A DNA stretch of 64,000 bases from Flavobacteriales bacterium (GTDB lineage Bacteria; Bacteroidota; Bacteroidia; Flavobacteriales; UBA7430), in the NCBI GenBank assembly GCA_022425195.1, contig JAKMFX010000010.1, positions 1 through 64,000 of the forward strand, given 5' to 3'. Position 1 is the stretch's first letter; every line of letters starts with the position of its first letter. The translations under genes were made by a program, and so were the position numbers. The notes beneath the pieces are model-generated. The model did not search any database. It worked only from the letters and a program-made list of their open reading frames with translations, and was not told the DNA's origin. Positions 18,566 to 27,536 of the stretch are shown here, piece by piece.

Positions 18566-18599
18566 GTGGTAAATTGTGGTAAAAAGTGGTATATATTTG
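18566..18599 (+). promoter_or_regulatory. mraZ promoter with three-repeat MraZ box
   Basis: Three GTGGT units start at 18566, 18576 and 18586, exactly 10 bases apart, that is on one face of the helix. The last is followed at once by TATATTTG (18592-18599), an exact -7 box, 26 bases before the mraZ GTG. In E. coli, MraZ binds three TGGG direct repeats with the same spacing and represses its own operon. Here the repeats cover the -33 region; a TTG lies only 15 bases upstream of the -7 box, so there is no canonical -33. Confidence 0.8.
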
Positions 18600-18625
18600 T
18601 TTCTGATTCTAAAGAGCCATCCAAC

Positions 18626-19096
18626 GTGAAGAATTTAATCGGAATGTACGAATGCAAAGTTGACGCCAAAGGGCGTTTAATGTTGCCGTCTGGATTGAAG
18701 AAGCAGCTTGCAGCTGAGCTTCAAGAGGGCTTTGTGCTCAAGCGTTCGGTCTTCAACACCTGTTTGGAGTTGCATACACTCAAAGAGTGGAATGGCCTGA
18801 TGGCAGAGGTGAATCAGCTCAATCGCTTCGTGAAGAAGAACAACGATTTTATAAGAAGGTTTACCGCGGGCGTAAGAATGGTTGAAGCCGATGCAACCGC
18901 CCGTATTCAAATTCCCAGAGACCTTATCAATTTTGCGGGCATTGAAAAGCAATTGGTTTTGGCATCTGTAGGAAATATTGTGGAAGTCTGGGATAAGGTG
19001 CAGTATGAGAAGGTAGTGAATGATTCTGAGCTAGACTTCGGAGCGCTTGCAGAAGAGGTAATGGGAAATCCGAGTAAAACCGCTGCCGATGACTAA
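18626..19096 (+). CDS. mraZ: MraZ, transcriptional regulator of the dcw cluster
   Basis: 156 residues from GTG 18626, giving VKNLIGMYECKVDAKGRL, which aligns with the family start. An in-frame ATG at 18644 would lose the first strand, and the longer frame from 18437 would place the promoter inside the gene. MraZ is a ring-forming DNA-binding protein made of two AbrB-like swapped-hairpin halves; both signatures are visible, KVDAKGRLMLPSGL at ~10-23 and EADATARIQIPRDLINFAGI at ~90-109. It binds direct repeats upstream of its own gene, and such repeats are present at 18566-18590. It overlaps rsmH by eight bases and opens the division/wall operon that runs to ftsZ. Confidence 0.93.
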   Translation: MKNLIGMYECKVDAKGRLMLPSGLKKQLAAELQEGFVLKRSVFNTCLELHTLKEWNGLMAEVNQLNRFVKKNNDFIRRFTAGVRMVEADATARIQIPRDLINFAGIEKQLVLASVGNIVEVWDKVQYEKVVNDSELDFGALAEEVMGNPSKTAADD

Positions 19097-19988
19097 GTAC
19101 CACGACCCTGTTCTACTGGATGAGTGTTTGGAGGGTTTGAACCTTCGTACAGAAGGAATCTATGTAGACGTGACTTTTGGTGGTGGTGGACACTCTAGAG
19201 CTATAGTTTCGAAACTCGATGAAGGTCATCTGTATGCCTTCGATCAAGATGATGACGCGCTGGAGAATGAAATGGATGATGATCGCTTCACTCTGATCAA
19301 TGCCAACTTTAGAGATTTGAAAAATTCACTTCGCATGTATGGGGTTAAGGAAATAGATGGATTGCTTGCCGACTTAGGCGTTTCCTCACATCAGTTTGAT
19401 GTTCCTGATAGAGGCTTTTCTACTCGTTTTGATGCCGATTTAGACATGCGTATGGATCAAAATTCCGATTTGAATGCGGCCAAAATTCTAAATGTCTACG
19501 AGCAAGATGAACTTCGCAACATTTTAAAGCATTACGGGGAGTTAAAGCGTCCGGGGACCATCGCGAGAGTGATATACGAGGCTAAAGAAGATCGACCGAT
19601 TGAAACCGTTCAGCAGCTGAAAGCGCTTTTGAAACCCTTTGCTCCAAAGATGCAGGAGAACAAGTTTTTTGCTCAGGTTTTTCAGGCACTTCGCATTGAG
19701 GTGAATGATGAGTTGAATGCCTTAAAAGAGATGCTTACGCAAGCACAAGAGATTCTAAAGCCGGGAGGTAGGCTCGTTGTGATTTCTTACCACTCTTTAG
19801 AAGATCGATTGGTGAAAAATCTTATTCAAAAAGGGAATTTTGAAGGTGAGTTGGAGCAAGACTTTTACGGGAACAAATTATTGAGTTTTAAGAAAATAAG
19901 CCGCAAGCCCATCTTGCCGACCGAACAAGAGATTCAAAGAAACAATCGGGCGAGGAGCGCCAAATTAAGAGTTGCAGAAAAGTTATAG
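19089..19988 (+). CDS. rsmH: RsmH, 16S rRNA m4C1402 methyltransferase
   Basis: 299 residues. RsmH (MraW) methylates N4 of C1402 in the ribosomal P site using SAM. Start MTKYHDPVLLDECLEGLN matches the family (H-x-P-V-L-L-x-E). The SAM site is YVDVTFGGGGHSRAI at ~26-40 and FDQDDDALE at ~55; the catalytic/insert region has LLADLGVSSHQFD, DRGFSTRFDADLDMRMD and the signature FFAQVFQALRIEVNDEL. The C-terminus has VVISYHSLEDRLVK and NNRARSAKLRVAEK. The ATG lies within mraZ (ATGAC overlap), so the two are translationally coupled. Confidence 0.97.
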   Translation: MTKYHDPVLLDECLEGLNLRTEGIYVDVTFGGGGHSRAIVSKLDEGHLYAFDQDDDALENEMDDDRFTLINANFRDLKNSLRMYGVKEIDGLLADLGVSSHQFDVPDRGFSTRFDADLDMRMDQNSDLNAAKILNVYEQDELRNILKHYGELKRPGTIARVIYEAKEDRPIETVQQLKALLKPFAPKMQENKFFAQVFQALRIEVNDELNALKEMLTQAQEILKPGGRLVVISYHSLEDRLVKNLIQKGNFEGELEQDFYGNKLLSFKKISRKPILPTEQEIQRNNRARSAKLRVAEKL

Positions 19989-19991
19989 GAC

Positions 19992-20339
19992 GTGATAAAA
20001 CCTACTTGGAATAAGCTGTTTGGAGAGTTTGGAAGTCGTTGTAAAGATTTCTACGCAACACAGCTGGCACCCAAAAATATTTTAGCCACCTCTTGGAATA
20101 TGGTCTTATTCATTTCCTTTTTGGCAATCCTTTTGGTGTACAGTTCTCACCGAGTAGATCGTAAAGTGATGCGCATCAGTAAACTCAATGAAGAACTGAA
20201 AGATTTGCGTTCCAGGCACATCGATATGCGGACTCGATTGACCGCACTAAGCAAACCCACAAAAGTGGCTGAAGAAGTAAAATCATTGGGCTTATCAACG
20301 TCAATTGAGGCGCCCTTTAAAATAGAGATCAAAAACTAA
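19992..20339 (+). CDS. ftsL: FtsL-like divisome protein
   Basis: 115 residues from GTG 19992, three bases after rsmH. Bitopic topology: ~38 basic cytoplasmic residues, one membrane helix (MVLFISFLAILLVYSS, ~37-52), then a periplasmic coiled coil with heptad leucines (RISKLNEELKDLRSRHIDMRTRLTALS is the pattern; key L/I positions every 3-4 residues). Bacterial FtsL forms a coiled coil with FtsB/FtsQ and activates FtsWI. Sequence conservation in this family is low; identification leans on position between rsmH and ftsI and on topology. The PTKVAEEVKSLGLS end matches the FtsL_2-type pattern. Confidence 0.85.
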   Translation: MIKPTWNKLFGEFGSRCKDFYATQLAPKNILATSWNMVLFISFLAILLVYSSHRVDRKVMRISKLNEELKDLRSRHIDMRTRLTALSKPTKVAEEVKSLGLSTSIEAPFKIEIKN

Positions 20340-20340
20340 G

Positions 20341-22395
20341 ATGACTGAAAAGAAGGCCATATTTCTTCGCGTAATGTTGATTAGCTCGCTAATCCTAGTG
20401 GCGGCTGTGGCAATTTTCATTCAACTCCTAAACGTTCAGGCAGAATTTTCAGACCGAGTGGCGATGAATGATCCGGTCATCAAACTCAGAGAAATTCCTT
20501 CACCACGAGGAAATATTTACGATGTCAACGGGAATTTATTGGCCACATCCATGCCAGTATATACCATAGCGATTGATGCCACGCAAGCTTCCGATACTTT
20601 ATTTGAAAACAATTACCGAAGCCTTGCCAAGGGTTTGTCTGAGATTTTTGAAGATCAGTCCGCCTCGGATTATGCTGAGAAACTCCGTCAATCGAGAAGA
20701 AAAAAGAAACAATACTTAAGAATAAAGTCGGGTATCCGTTATTCGGAACTACAGAAAGTTAAGGAGCTACCTATCCTCCGTGAGGGGAGGTATAATGGTG
20801 GTTTCGTTTACACCCAAGAAACCCAGCGAACGAAACCATTTGGGAAGCTGTGTGAGCGAACCATCGGATATGGCAGGGCAGTGAGTGATGTGGGTCTTGA
20901 AAAAGCTTATGATCGCTACTTAAAGGGGAAGTCAGGCAAGCAGCTGATGCAAAAAATCAATGGAGGGGTATGGAAGCCTCTGAGCAATACCCAAGACGTT
21001 GAACCCGTTGCGGGTTCCGATGTCTACTCTACCATTGACATCCGCATTCAGGATGTTGCACAAACGGCTTTGTTGCGGAGTTTGGACAAGTATGAAGCGG
21101 AAAATGGATCGGTCATTCTGATGGATGTGAAGACGGGGGCCATTCGGGCCATGTCGAGTTTAAAGCGTACCGAAGACGGGAAGTATGCCGAGAAATTCAA
21201 TGATGCCATAGGAGCTGCTTATGAGCCTGGCTCTACATTTAAATTGGCGTCTTTGCTGGTGGCTTTAGAGGATGGTGTTGATACGGCCAAGATGGTTGAC
21301 ACCAAGAAGGGTGCTTTTAAGTTTTATGACCGCACCATGAAAGATTCAAATTACGAACGTGGGGGACACGGAGAAATCAGCCTTGGGAAAGCATTTAAAG
21401 TGTCTTCAAACATTGGTATTGCAAGAACAATTGTAGAGCAATACCCCGAAGAACAAAAATTTGTAGATCGCTTAGCACGTTTGGGAATTAATGAGAAGTT
21501 AGACTTTGAATTGCTCGGTGAAGCTGAGCCCTGGATAAAAAATACCGACGATCCTACTTGGTCGGGAGTCTCTCTTCCTTGGATGGCTTTTGGTTACGAA
21601 TTAAAAATGACCGCACTTCAAATATTGGCCTTTTACAATGCCGTAGCCAATGGTGGGGCACTTGTAAAGCCTCGTCTGGTGGATCGCGTAAAAAGCGCCG
21701 AGAAGCTCGTGGTTGTAAAAGGGGTGGAGGTTTTAAAGCCGAGCATCTGTTCTGAGAAGACCATCAACATTCTTCAAGATTTATTATTCGGCGCGGTAAA
21801 AGACGGAACGGCCAGTAATATTTATTCGAAGAGATATTCTTGCGCTGGGAAGACGGGAACTGCCAAGATTGCCAGTGAAGGTTCTTACGGTTCGGAGTAT
21901 CGCGCTTCTTTCGTGGGGTATTTTCCCGCTGAAAACCCAAAATATTCTTGCATTGTGGTCGTCACAAAACCGAAAAAGGAAATTGGGTTTTACGGAAATA
22001 TAGTTGCGGCACCAGTCTTTAAAGAGTTGCGCGACAAGTTGTATGCAGAAAAACCGATAGACACGCCTGACCTAGAAGGAAAGGGTGCCTCTTCGTATAT
22101 AGGTATTGCACAAGAGTTAAATGACATTCACGAGGAGTTATCTTACCCCAAAGAAGAGGTCTTGCAAAAAAGTGCATGGATGAAATCTGAGGGCAAAGCC
22201 TTGATGTCTTTGGATCTTGTAGAGGGATCTGTGCCCAATGTCAAGGGGATGTCGGCAATGGATGCTCTGTATCTACTCGAAAACATGGGCTTAGAAGTAG
22301 AGCTTCAAGGAAAAGGAAAAGTCATACGGCAGTCATTAAAGGCTGGCGATAAATTGGGTAAAAATCAAAAAATAGCTTTGCGCTTAGCCTCATGA
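20341..22395 (+). CDS. ftsI: FtsI, division transpeptidase (PBP3) with PASTA domain
   Basis: 684 residues. FtsI is the septal class B penicillin-binding protein that cross-links peptidoglycan made by FtsW. One N-terminal membrane helix (VMLISSLILVAAVAIFIQLL) is followed by the dimerisation/pedestal domain opening with PSPRGNIYDVNGNLLATS. The transpeptidase carries all three motifs: S298-T-F-K (PGSTFKLA), S355-S-N357, and K504-T-G-T507 (CAGKTGTAK). A single PASTA domain at ~617-684 (VPNVKGMSAMDALYLLENMGLEVELQG) ends the chain; E. coli FtsI lacks it but it is usual in Bacteroidota. It starts one base after ftsL and overlaps murE by four. Confidence 0.97.
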   Translation: MTEKKAIFLRVMLISSLILVAAVAIFIQLLNVQAEFSDRVAMNDPVIKLREIPSPRGNIYDVNGNLLATSMPVYTIAIDATQASDTLFENNYRSLAKGLSEIFEDQSASDYAEKLRQSRRKKKQYLRIKSGIRYSELQKVKELPILREGRYNGGFVYTQETQRTKPFGKLCERTIGYGRAVSDVGLEKAYDRYLKGKSGKQLMQKINGGVWKPLSNTQDVEPVAGSDVYSTIDIRIQDVAQTALLRSLDKYEAENGSVILMDVKTGAIRAMSSLKRTEDGKYAEKFNDAIGAAYEPGSTFKLASLLVALEDGVDTAKMVDTKKGAFKFYDRTMKDSNYERGGHGEISLGKAFKVSSNIGIARTIVEQYPEEQKFVDRLARLGINEKLDFELLGEAEPWIKNTDDPTWSGVSLPWMAFGYELKMTALQILAFYNAVANGGALVKPRLVDRVKSAEKLVVVKGVEVLKPSICSEKTINILQDLLFGAVKDGTASNIYSKRYSCAGKTGTAKIASEGSYGSEYRASFVGYFPAENPKYSCIVVVTKPKKEIGFYGNIVAAPVFKELRDKLYAEKPIDTPDLEGKGASSYIGIAQELNDIHEELSYPKEEVLQKSAWMKSEGKALMSLDLVEGSVPNVKGMSAMDALYLLENMGLEVELQGKGKVIRQSLKAGDKLGKNQKIALRLAS

Positions 22396-23846
22396 AACTT
22401 CTCAAAGACATACTGTATAAGGTAGATCTAGATTCCATTTCAGGGAATACGAACTGCGCCATTTCGCATTTGTGTTTTGACTCCCGTGAGGTCCAAAAAG
22501 ACGCGCTCTTTGTGGCTGTTAAGGGCAGTGTCTCTGATGGACATGCATACATCAAAACAGCCATTGAAAGGGGTGCTTTGGCGATTGTTTGTGAGGTGCT
22601 ACCTACAGAAATGCATGCCGATGTGGTGTATGTTAAAGTAAAAGATTCGTCAGAGGCCTTAGGAGTCATTGCTTCCAATTATCATGACAACCCTTCGGAA
22701 AAAATAAAACTTATTGGCGTTACGGGGACCAACGGTAAAACCACCGTTTCGACATTGTTGTACAACCTTTTTCAGGCTTTGGGTTATAAGGTTGGATTGA
22801 TATCAACGGTGGTCTATAAGGTCGGTTCTATATCCATAGATGCAACACATACCACCCCTGATGCCATTCGATTGAATGCGCTTTTGAGTCAGATGCTTGA
22901 AGCGGGCTGTAAGTATTGCTTTATGGAGGTAAGTTCACATGCCATCGATCAAGGGCGTATAGCAGGTTTAGATTTTGATCAGGCGCTTTTCACCAATATC
23001 AGCCGGGATCATTTGGATTACCACGATACTTATGATGCATACATCTCGGCAAAGAAAAAATTCTTCGACGGCTTGTCCCCCCAAGCCATTGCCATTGTCA
23101 ATAAAGACAACAAACACGGAGCTACGATGTTACATCATACCAAAGCCAAAAAGAAAACATTTTCACTTCGACTCACGGCGGATTACAAATGTAAAATCAT
23201 TGAAAATCAATTTAGTGGTCTTCATTTGAGTATCAACGGTCAGGATGTATACACCAAATTGATTGGAAGTTTCAATGCGGCAAATGTTTTGCTAACCTAT
23301 GCAGCTGCTCTGGAGTTGGGTGAGGACTCACTACAAATACTCACCGTATTGTCGGCTCTTAATGCCGTGGAAGGAAGATTTCAGCAATTTAAATCGGATT
23401 CCGGAATCACTTCCATCGTCGATTATGCTCATACACCCGATGCCTTACAAAATGTACTTAAGACCATTGCAGACATTCGAACGGGAAAAGAAAAAGTGGT
23501 TTGTATTATGGGTTGTGGTGGTGACAGAGATGTGGGGAAAAGGCCTCTGATGGCTCATGTTGCTTGTCAGTGGGCAGATCAGGTCATTTTGACTTCAGAC
23601 AACCCTCGCAGTGAGGACCCAATGTCGATTATTGAAGATATGAAAGCGGATTTAGACCCTCCTCAGTTGAAGAAGGTGTTGACCCTAGAAGATCGCCGAG
23701 AAGCCATCAAGCTGGGCGTTACTTTTTGCAAGGAAGGGGACATCTTATTGCTTGCTGGAAAAGGACATGAAAAGTATCAAGAAATTAAGGGAGAACGCCT
23801 TCCATTTGACGATATGGCGATTTTAAAAGAGCACTTAAAAGACTAA
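22392..23846 (+). CDS. murE: MurE, UDP-MurNAc-tripeptide ligase
   Basis: 484 residues. MurE adds the third stem-peptide amino acid, normally meso-diaminopimelate in Gram-negatives, to UDP-MurNAc-L-Ala-D-Glu. The N-terminal UDP-binding domain has CFDSREVQKDALFVAVKG. The ATP loop is GVTGTNGKTT (~107-116). Middle-domain residues MEVSSHAIDQGRI and LFTNISRDHLDYH are typical. In the C-terminal domain SDNPRSEDPM contains the DNPR motif associated with diaminopimelate selection, so the peptidoglycan is predicted to be of the DAP type. ATG overlaps the ftsI stop (ATGA), then mraY follows after three bases. Confidence 0.97.
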   Translation: MKLLKDILYKVDLDSISGNTNCAISHLCFDSREVQKDALFVAVKGSVSDGHAYIKTAIERGALAIVCEVLPTEMHADVVYVKVKDSSEALGVIASNYHDNPSEKIKLIGVTGTNGKTTVSTLLYNLFQALGYKVGLISTVVYKVGSISIDATHTTPDAIRLNALLSQMLEAGCKYCFMEVSSHAIDQGRIAGLDFDQALFTNISRDHLDYHDTYDAYISAKKKFFDGLSPQAIAIVNKDNKHGATMLHHTKAKKKTFSLRLTADYKCKIIENQFSGLHLSINGQDVYTKLIGSFNAANVLLTYAAALELGEDSLQILTVLSALNAVEGRFQQFKSDSGITSIVDYAHTPDALQNVLKTIADIRTGKEKVVCIMGCGGDRDVGKRPLMAHVACQWADQVILTSDNPRSEDPMSIIEDMKADLDPPQLKKVLTLEDRREAIKLGVTFCKEGDILLLAGKGHEKYQEIKGERLPFDDMAILKEHLKD

Positions 23847-23849
23847 GAT

Positions 23850-25064
23850 ATGTTGTACTATTTATTCACATACTTACACGAGGCATTCGACCTTACGGGC
23901 GCGGGAGTGTTTCAGTACATTTCTTTCAGAGCTGCTATGGCAGTGATTGTTTCTTTATTGATTTCGATGATTTTTGGAAAGCGAATCATTCGCATCCTGG
24001 CGCAAAAACAAGTGGGAGAAAGTGTTAGAGACTTGGGCTTAGTAGGTCAGGCTGAAAAGGCAGGGACACCCACCATGGGTGGAATCATCATTCTCAGTTC
24101 TATTTTGATCCCTACGCTATTATTTGCCAAGCTCGACAACATCTACATCGTACTGATGATGGTTACAACCCTATGGATGGGCTTGATTGGTTTTCTCGAT
24201 GATTATATCAAGGTGTTTAAAAAGGATAAAAAAGGCTTGGCGGGAAAGTTTAAGGTATTGGGGCAGATATCTCTTGGGTTAATTGTGGGGTCCATCCTTT
24301 ACTTTCATCCCGATGTGGTGGTTCGAGAACAAGTACCTGTGGTTGATCAAGAAAATCAAATTGTGCTTGTTCAGGAAGATGTGAAATCGACCAAAACAAC
24401 CATTCCCTTTGTGAAAAATAACGAATTGGATTACTCAGAACTTCTACCTTGGTTGGGTGAAAAGGCAAAAGATTGGGCCTGGCTGATTTTTATACCCATG
24501 GTGATCTTTATTGTTACTGCGGTATCGAATGGAGCCAATTTAACCGATGGAATTGATGGGTTGGCCACGGGCACTTCTGCTATTATAGGATTGGTCTTGG
24601 CCATTTTCGCTTACGTCTCGGGGAACATCATTTTTGCCGACTATCTCAACATTATGTACATCCCAAATTCGGGAGAGCTCGTAATTTTTATTGGAGCTTT
24701 CGTAGGGGCTTGTGTTGGTTTTTTGTGGTACAATTCCTATCCCGCACAAGTATTTATGGGCGATACAGGGAGTTTGGCCATTGGAGGGATCATCGCTGTT
24801 TTCGCATTGGCCATTAGAAAGGAACTTTTGATTCCAATCATTTGCGGCATTTTTTTAATCGAAAATTTATCGGTGGTACTTCAGGTGTCTTACTTCAAGT
24901 ATACCAAGAAAAAGTATGGCGAAGGCAAACGTATTTTTTTAATGTCTCCAATTCATCATCACTACCAAAAAGCCGGTTTGCACGAAAGTAAAATCGTCAC
25001 ACGCTTTTGGATTTTGGGGATTATGCTGGCCATTTTGAGTTTCGTAACCCTAAAATTACGTTAA
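23850..25064 (+). CDS. mraY: MraY, phospho-MurNAc-pentapeptide translocase
   Basis: 404 residues, about ten transmembrane helices. MraY transfers phospho-MurNAc-pentapeptide from UDP to undecaprenyl phosphate, giving lipid I. Signatures: [11 protein letters not shown] (~71-81), the DD pair in [19 protein letters not shown], the [12 protein letters not shown] aspartates (~230), [12 protein letters not shown] and the HHHYQKAG loop near the end ([22 protein letters not shown] pattern, His triplet ~369-371). A hydrophilic insertion of ~50 residues (~155-205) between helices makes it longer than the 360-residue E. coli enzyme; I recall this as common in Bacteroidota. Spacing to murE is three bases, to murD three bases. 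Confidence 0.97.
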   Translation: MLYYLFTYLHEAFDLTGAGVFQYISFRAAMAVIVSLLISMIFGKRIIRILAQKQVGESVRDLGLVGQAEKAGTPTMGGIIILSSILIPTLLFAKLDNIYIVLMMVTTLWMGLIGFLDDYIKVFKKDKKGLAGKFKVLGQISLGLIVGSILYFHPDVVVREQVPVVDQENQIVLVQEDVKSTKTTIPFVKNNELDYSELLPWLGEKAKDWAWLIFIPMVIFIVTAVSNGANLTDGIDGLATGTSAIIGLVLAIFAYVSGNIIFADYLNIMYIPNSGELVIFIGAFVGACVGFLWYNSYPAQVFMGDTGSLAIGGIIAVFALAIRKELLIPIICGIFLIENLSVVLQVSYFKYTKKKYGEGKRIFLMSPIHHHYQKAGLHESKIVTRFWILGIMLAILSFVTLKLR

Positions 25065-25067
25065 ACC

Positions 25068-26384
25068 ATGATTGCTGTCTTAGGTGCCGGAGAAAGTGGA
25101 GTAGGAGCAGCTCTTTTAGCTAAGCAAAAGGGTTATGATGTTTTTGTGAGTGACCTAGGCATGATGAAAGATTCTTTTAGAGAAGAATTGAATGATAATG
25201 GCATTGAGTGGGAAGAGGGCGGTCATACGGAGGAGAAAATTGTAAGGGCCGAATACCTCATAAAAAGTCCTGGGATTCCAGAGACAAAACTCATTGCAGC
25301 GGCGAGAGCCAATGGTGTAGAAGTTCTTTCAGAAATTGAATTTGCCTCCCGATTTACCGAAGGTAAAATCATTGCAGTGACCGGGAGTAATGGAAAAACA
25401 ACGACCGCAACTCTTGTCCATCACTTACTTCACGGTGCAGGCTTGGATGTGGCTTTAGCTGGGAACATTGGTGACAGTTTTGCCCGGTGTTTAGAAAGAG
25501 GTGATCATGGCTTTTGGGTTTTGGAATTGAGCAGTTTTCAGTTGGACGATGTACAGGGTTTCAAACCCTACATATCGGTGTTACTGAATTTCAGTCCGGA
25601 TCATTTGGATCGCTACGAAGGCAGTATGGAGAAGTATGTGGCCGCAAAGATGCGCATTACTAAAAACCAAACCTCTGAAGACCATTTCATTTATTGGGAA
25701 GAGGATGCCTGGACGAAGAAGAACTTAGAAAAAGTAAAAGCAAATAAAATTCCTTTTGGAACTCTTTCAAAAGCCAAAGGAGCCTACATAGAGAAAGATA
25801 AAATTTGTATTAACATTAACCGAGAGCCGTTAATTATGAGCATACACGAACTAGCATTACAAGGAAAGCACAACTGTTATAATTCTATGGCAGGAGGGAT
25901 TGCAGCAAAGTTGTTGGGCATCAGTAACGACATTGTTCGAGACTGTTTGTCTGATTTTGAAAAAATAGAACATCGATTGGAGCCTGTTCTTAAGGTGTAT
26001 GGCGTAGAGTATATCAATGACTCTAAAGCCACCAATGTAAATGCCAGCTGGTATGCCTTAGATTGCATGACTAGGCCAGTGGTTTGGATTTGTGGAGGCG
26101 TAGATAAGGGTAATGATTACGAAGAACTTCTATCTATGGTAGATGATAAGGTTAAAGCCATCATCTGTCTGGGGAAAGACAATGCAAAATTGCTGGAAAC
26201 CTTTGGCGATTTGGTTGAAGACATCCAAGAGGTAGATTCAATGGGAGATGCAGTTAAAGCAGCCTATAAGCTAGCGAATAAAGGCGATGCTGTTTTGTTG
26301 TCACCGGCCTGCGCTAGTTTCGATTTGTTCAACAACTATGAAGATCGTGGACGTCAGTTTAAAAAACAGATAAGACTATTGTAA
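25068..26384 (+). CDS. murD: MurD, UDP-MurNAc-L-Ala:D-Glu ligase
   Basis: 438 residues. MurD adds D-glutamate to UDP-MurNAc-L-alanine in the cytoplasm. The N-terminal Rossmann domain starts MIAVLGAGESGVGAALLAK. The ATP loop is VTGSNGKTTTATLVHHLL (~104-121). Typical middle-domain motifs are LELSSFQLD and NFSPDHLDRY, and the C-terminal domain has HRLEPVLKVYGVEYINDSKATN and LLSPACASFDLFNNYEDRGRQF. Length is standard. It fits between mraY and ftsW with three-base gaps on each side. Confidence 0.97.
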   Translation: MIAVLGAGESGVGAALLAKQKGYDVFVSDLGMMKDSFREELNDNGIEWEEGGHTEEKIVRAEYLIKSPGIPETKLIAAARANGVEVLSEIEFASRFTEGKIIAVTGSNGKTTTATLVHHLLHGAGLDVALAGNIGDSFARCLERGDHGFWVLELSSFQLDDVQGFKPYISVLLNFSPDHLDRYEGSMEKYVAAKMRITKNQTSEDHFIYWEEDAWTKKNLEKVKANKIPFGTLSKAKGAYIEKDKICININREPLIMSIHELALQGKHNCYNSMAGGIAAKLLGISNDIVRDCLSDFEKIEHRLEPVLKVYGVEYINDSKATNVNASWYALDCMTRPVVWICGGVDKGNDYEELLSMVDDKVKAIICLGKDNAKLLETFGDLVEDIQEVDSMGDAVKAAYKLANKGDAVLLSPACASFDLFNNYEDRGRQFKKQIRLL

Positions 26385-26387
26385 GCG

Positions 26388-27536
26388 TTGAAATGGGTGA
26401 ATTACATAAAGGGAGATAAGTACATCTGGGCGATAGCCATATTACTTTCATTGGTGTCTATTGTTCTCGTGTACAGTTCTAGCAGTCATTTGGCTTTTGC
26501 TTTCAAGCAAGGGAATACCTTCTCTTTTTTGGTCAAGCATTTGATTCATCTTGGGATTGGTTTTTTTATCATGTGGACCCTTTCTCGAATCCCTTTCAAA
26601 TACTTTTACAACAGCTCAATACTAATTTTTGGCTTGGCCCTTGTTCTCGTTTTCTGGGCCATGAGTGGTGGTCAGACGATTGGGGGTGCAAATGCCAGTC
26701 GTTGGATTCGCATTGCTGGATTTACCTTTCAGCCCTCAGAGTTGGCCAAACTCGCGCTCTTTGTTTTGCTCGCCAGAAATCTGGTTCACTATAGGGATAA
26801 ACTTCACTCCTTCAAGAAATCGTTCTTTCCTATTTTAGGGCCAGTAATATTAATTTGTGGGCTTATTTTACCCTCTAACTTTTCAACTGCAGCCATCATA
26901 TTCATGATCAGTTTCTTGATTATGTTCGTAGGAAGGTATTCGCTAAAATCCCTAGGGGCAATGATCTTAATAGGACTTGTTTCTTTGGGATTGTTTTATG
27001 CAACGGTCACTAAATTTCCAAACATCAGCAATAGAGTGGGCACTTGGAAAGCGAGAATTGAGTCTTTCACCGATAAAAGTAGTGAGGGCAATTATCAAGT
27101 AAATCATGCAAAGACTGCCATAGCAAGAGGCGGTTTGTGGGGGAAAGGTCCAGGAAAAAGTGTTCAGAAGTACTTTTTACCTCAATCTTCTTCCGACTTT
27201 ATCTTTGCCGTTATTGTGGAAGAGTATGGAGTGGTTGGTGGTTTCGTTGTCATCGGCTTGTACTTACTACTTCTCTTGAGAATACTGAGGACAGCCAGAA
27301 AAACCGATGACGATTTTGCCATGCTCATGACCATAGGTTTGGGCTTTTCAATTGTATCCCAAGCCTTCATTAATATGTCTGTAGCGGTTAATCTTCTTCC
27401 TGTCACTGGGCAAACGCTGCCCTTAATTAGTGCAGGGGGCTCGTCAGTATGGATGACCTGTGCGGCCATAGGTTTGATATTGAGCATCAGCAACAGTATC
27501 GTTTCACCTTCAGAAAGCTTAGCTCATGAGAAATAA
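26388..27536 (+). CDS. ftsW: FtsW, SEDS peptidoglycan polymerase of the divisome
   Basis: 382 residues from TTG 26388 (MKWVNYIKGDKYIW); a GTG at 26397 is a possible alternative. FtsW is the SEDS-family glycosyltransferase that polymerises lipid II at the septum with FtsI. About ten membrane helices are visible, with SEDS signatures QTIGGANASRWIRIAGFTFQPSE (~93-115) containing the conserved W-x-R-x-G and QPSE, ARGGLWGKGPGKS (~245), SSSDFIFAVIVEEYG and the late LPVTGQTLPLISAGGSS. It starts three bases after murD and overlaps murG by 11 bases. Confidence 0.96.
   Translation: MKWVNYIKGDKYIWAIAILLSLVSIVLVYSSSSHLAFAFKQGNTFSFLVKHLIHLGIGFFIMWTLSRIPFKYFYNSSILIFGLALVLVFWAMSGGQTIGGANASRWIRIAGFTFQPSELAKLALFVLLARNLVHYRDKLHSFKKSFFPILGPVILICGLILPSNFSTAAIIFMISFLIMFVGRYSLKSLGAMILIGLVSLGLFYATVTKFPNISNRVGTWKARIESFTDKSSEGNYQVNHAKTAIARGGLWGKGPGKSVQKYFLPQSSSDFIFAVIVEEYGVVGGFVVIGLYLLLLLRILRTARKTDDDFAMLMTIGLGFSIVSQAFINMSVAVNLLPVTGQTLPLISAGGSSVWMTCAAIGLILSISNSIVSPSESLAHEK

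Noticed and set aside
18437-18625. N-terminal extension of the mraZ ORF
   Set aside because: This stretch holds the MraZ boxes and promoter and has no resemblance to MraZ; translation is placed at GTG 18626.
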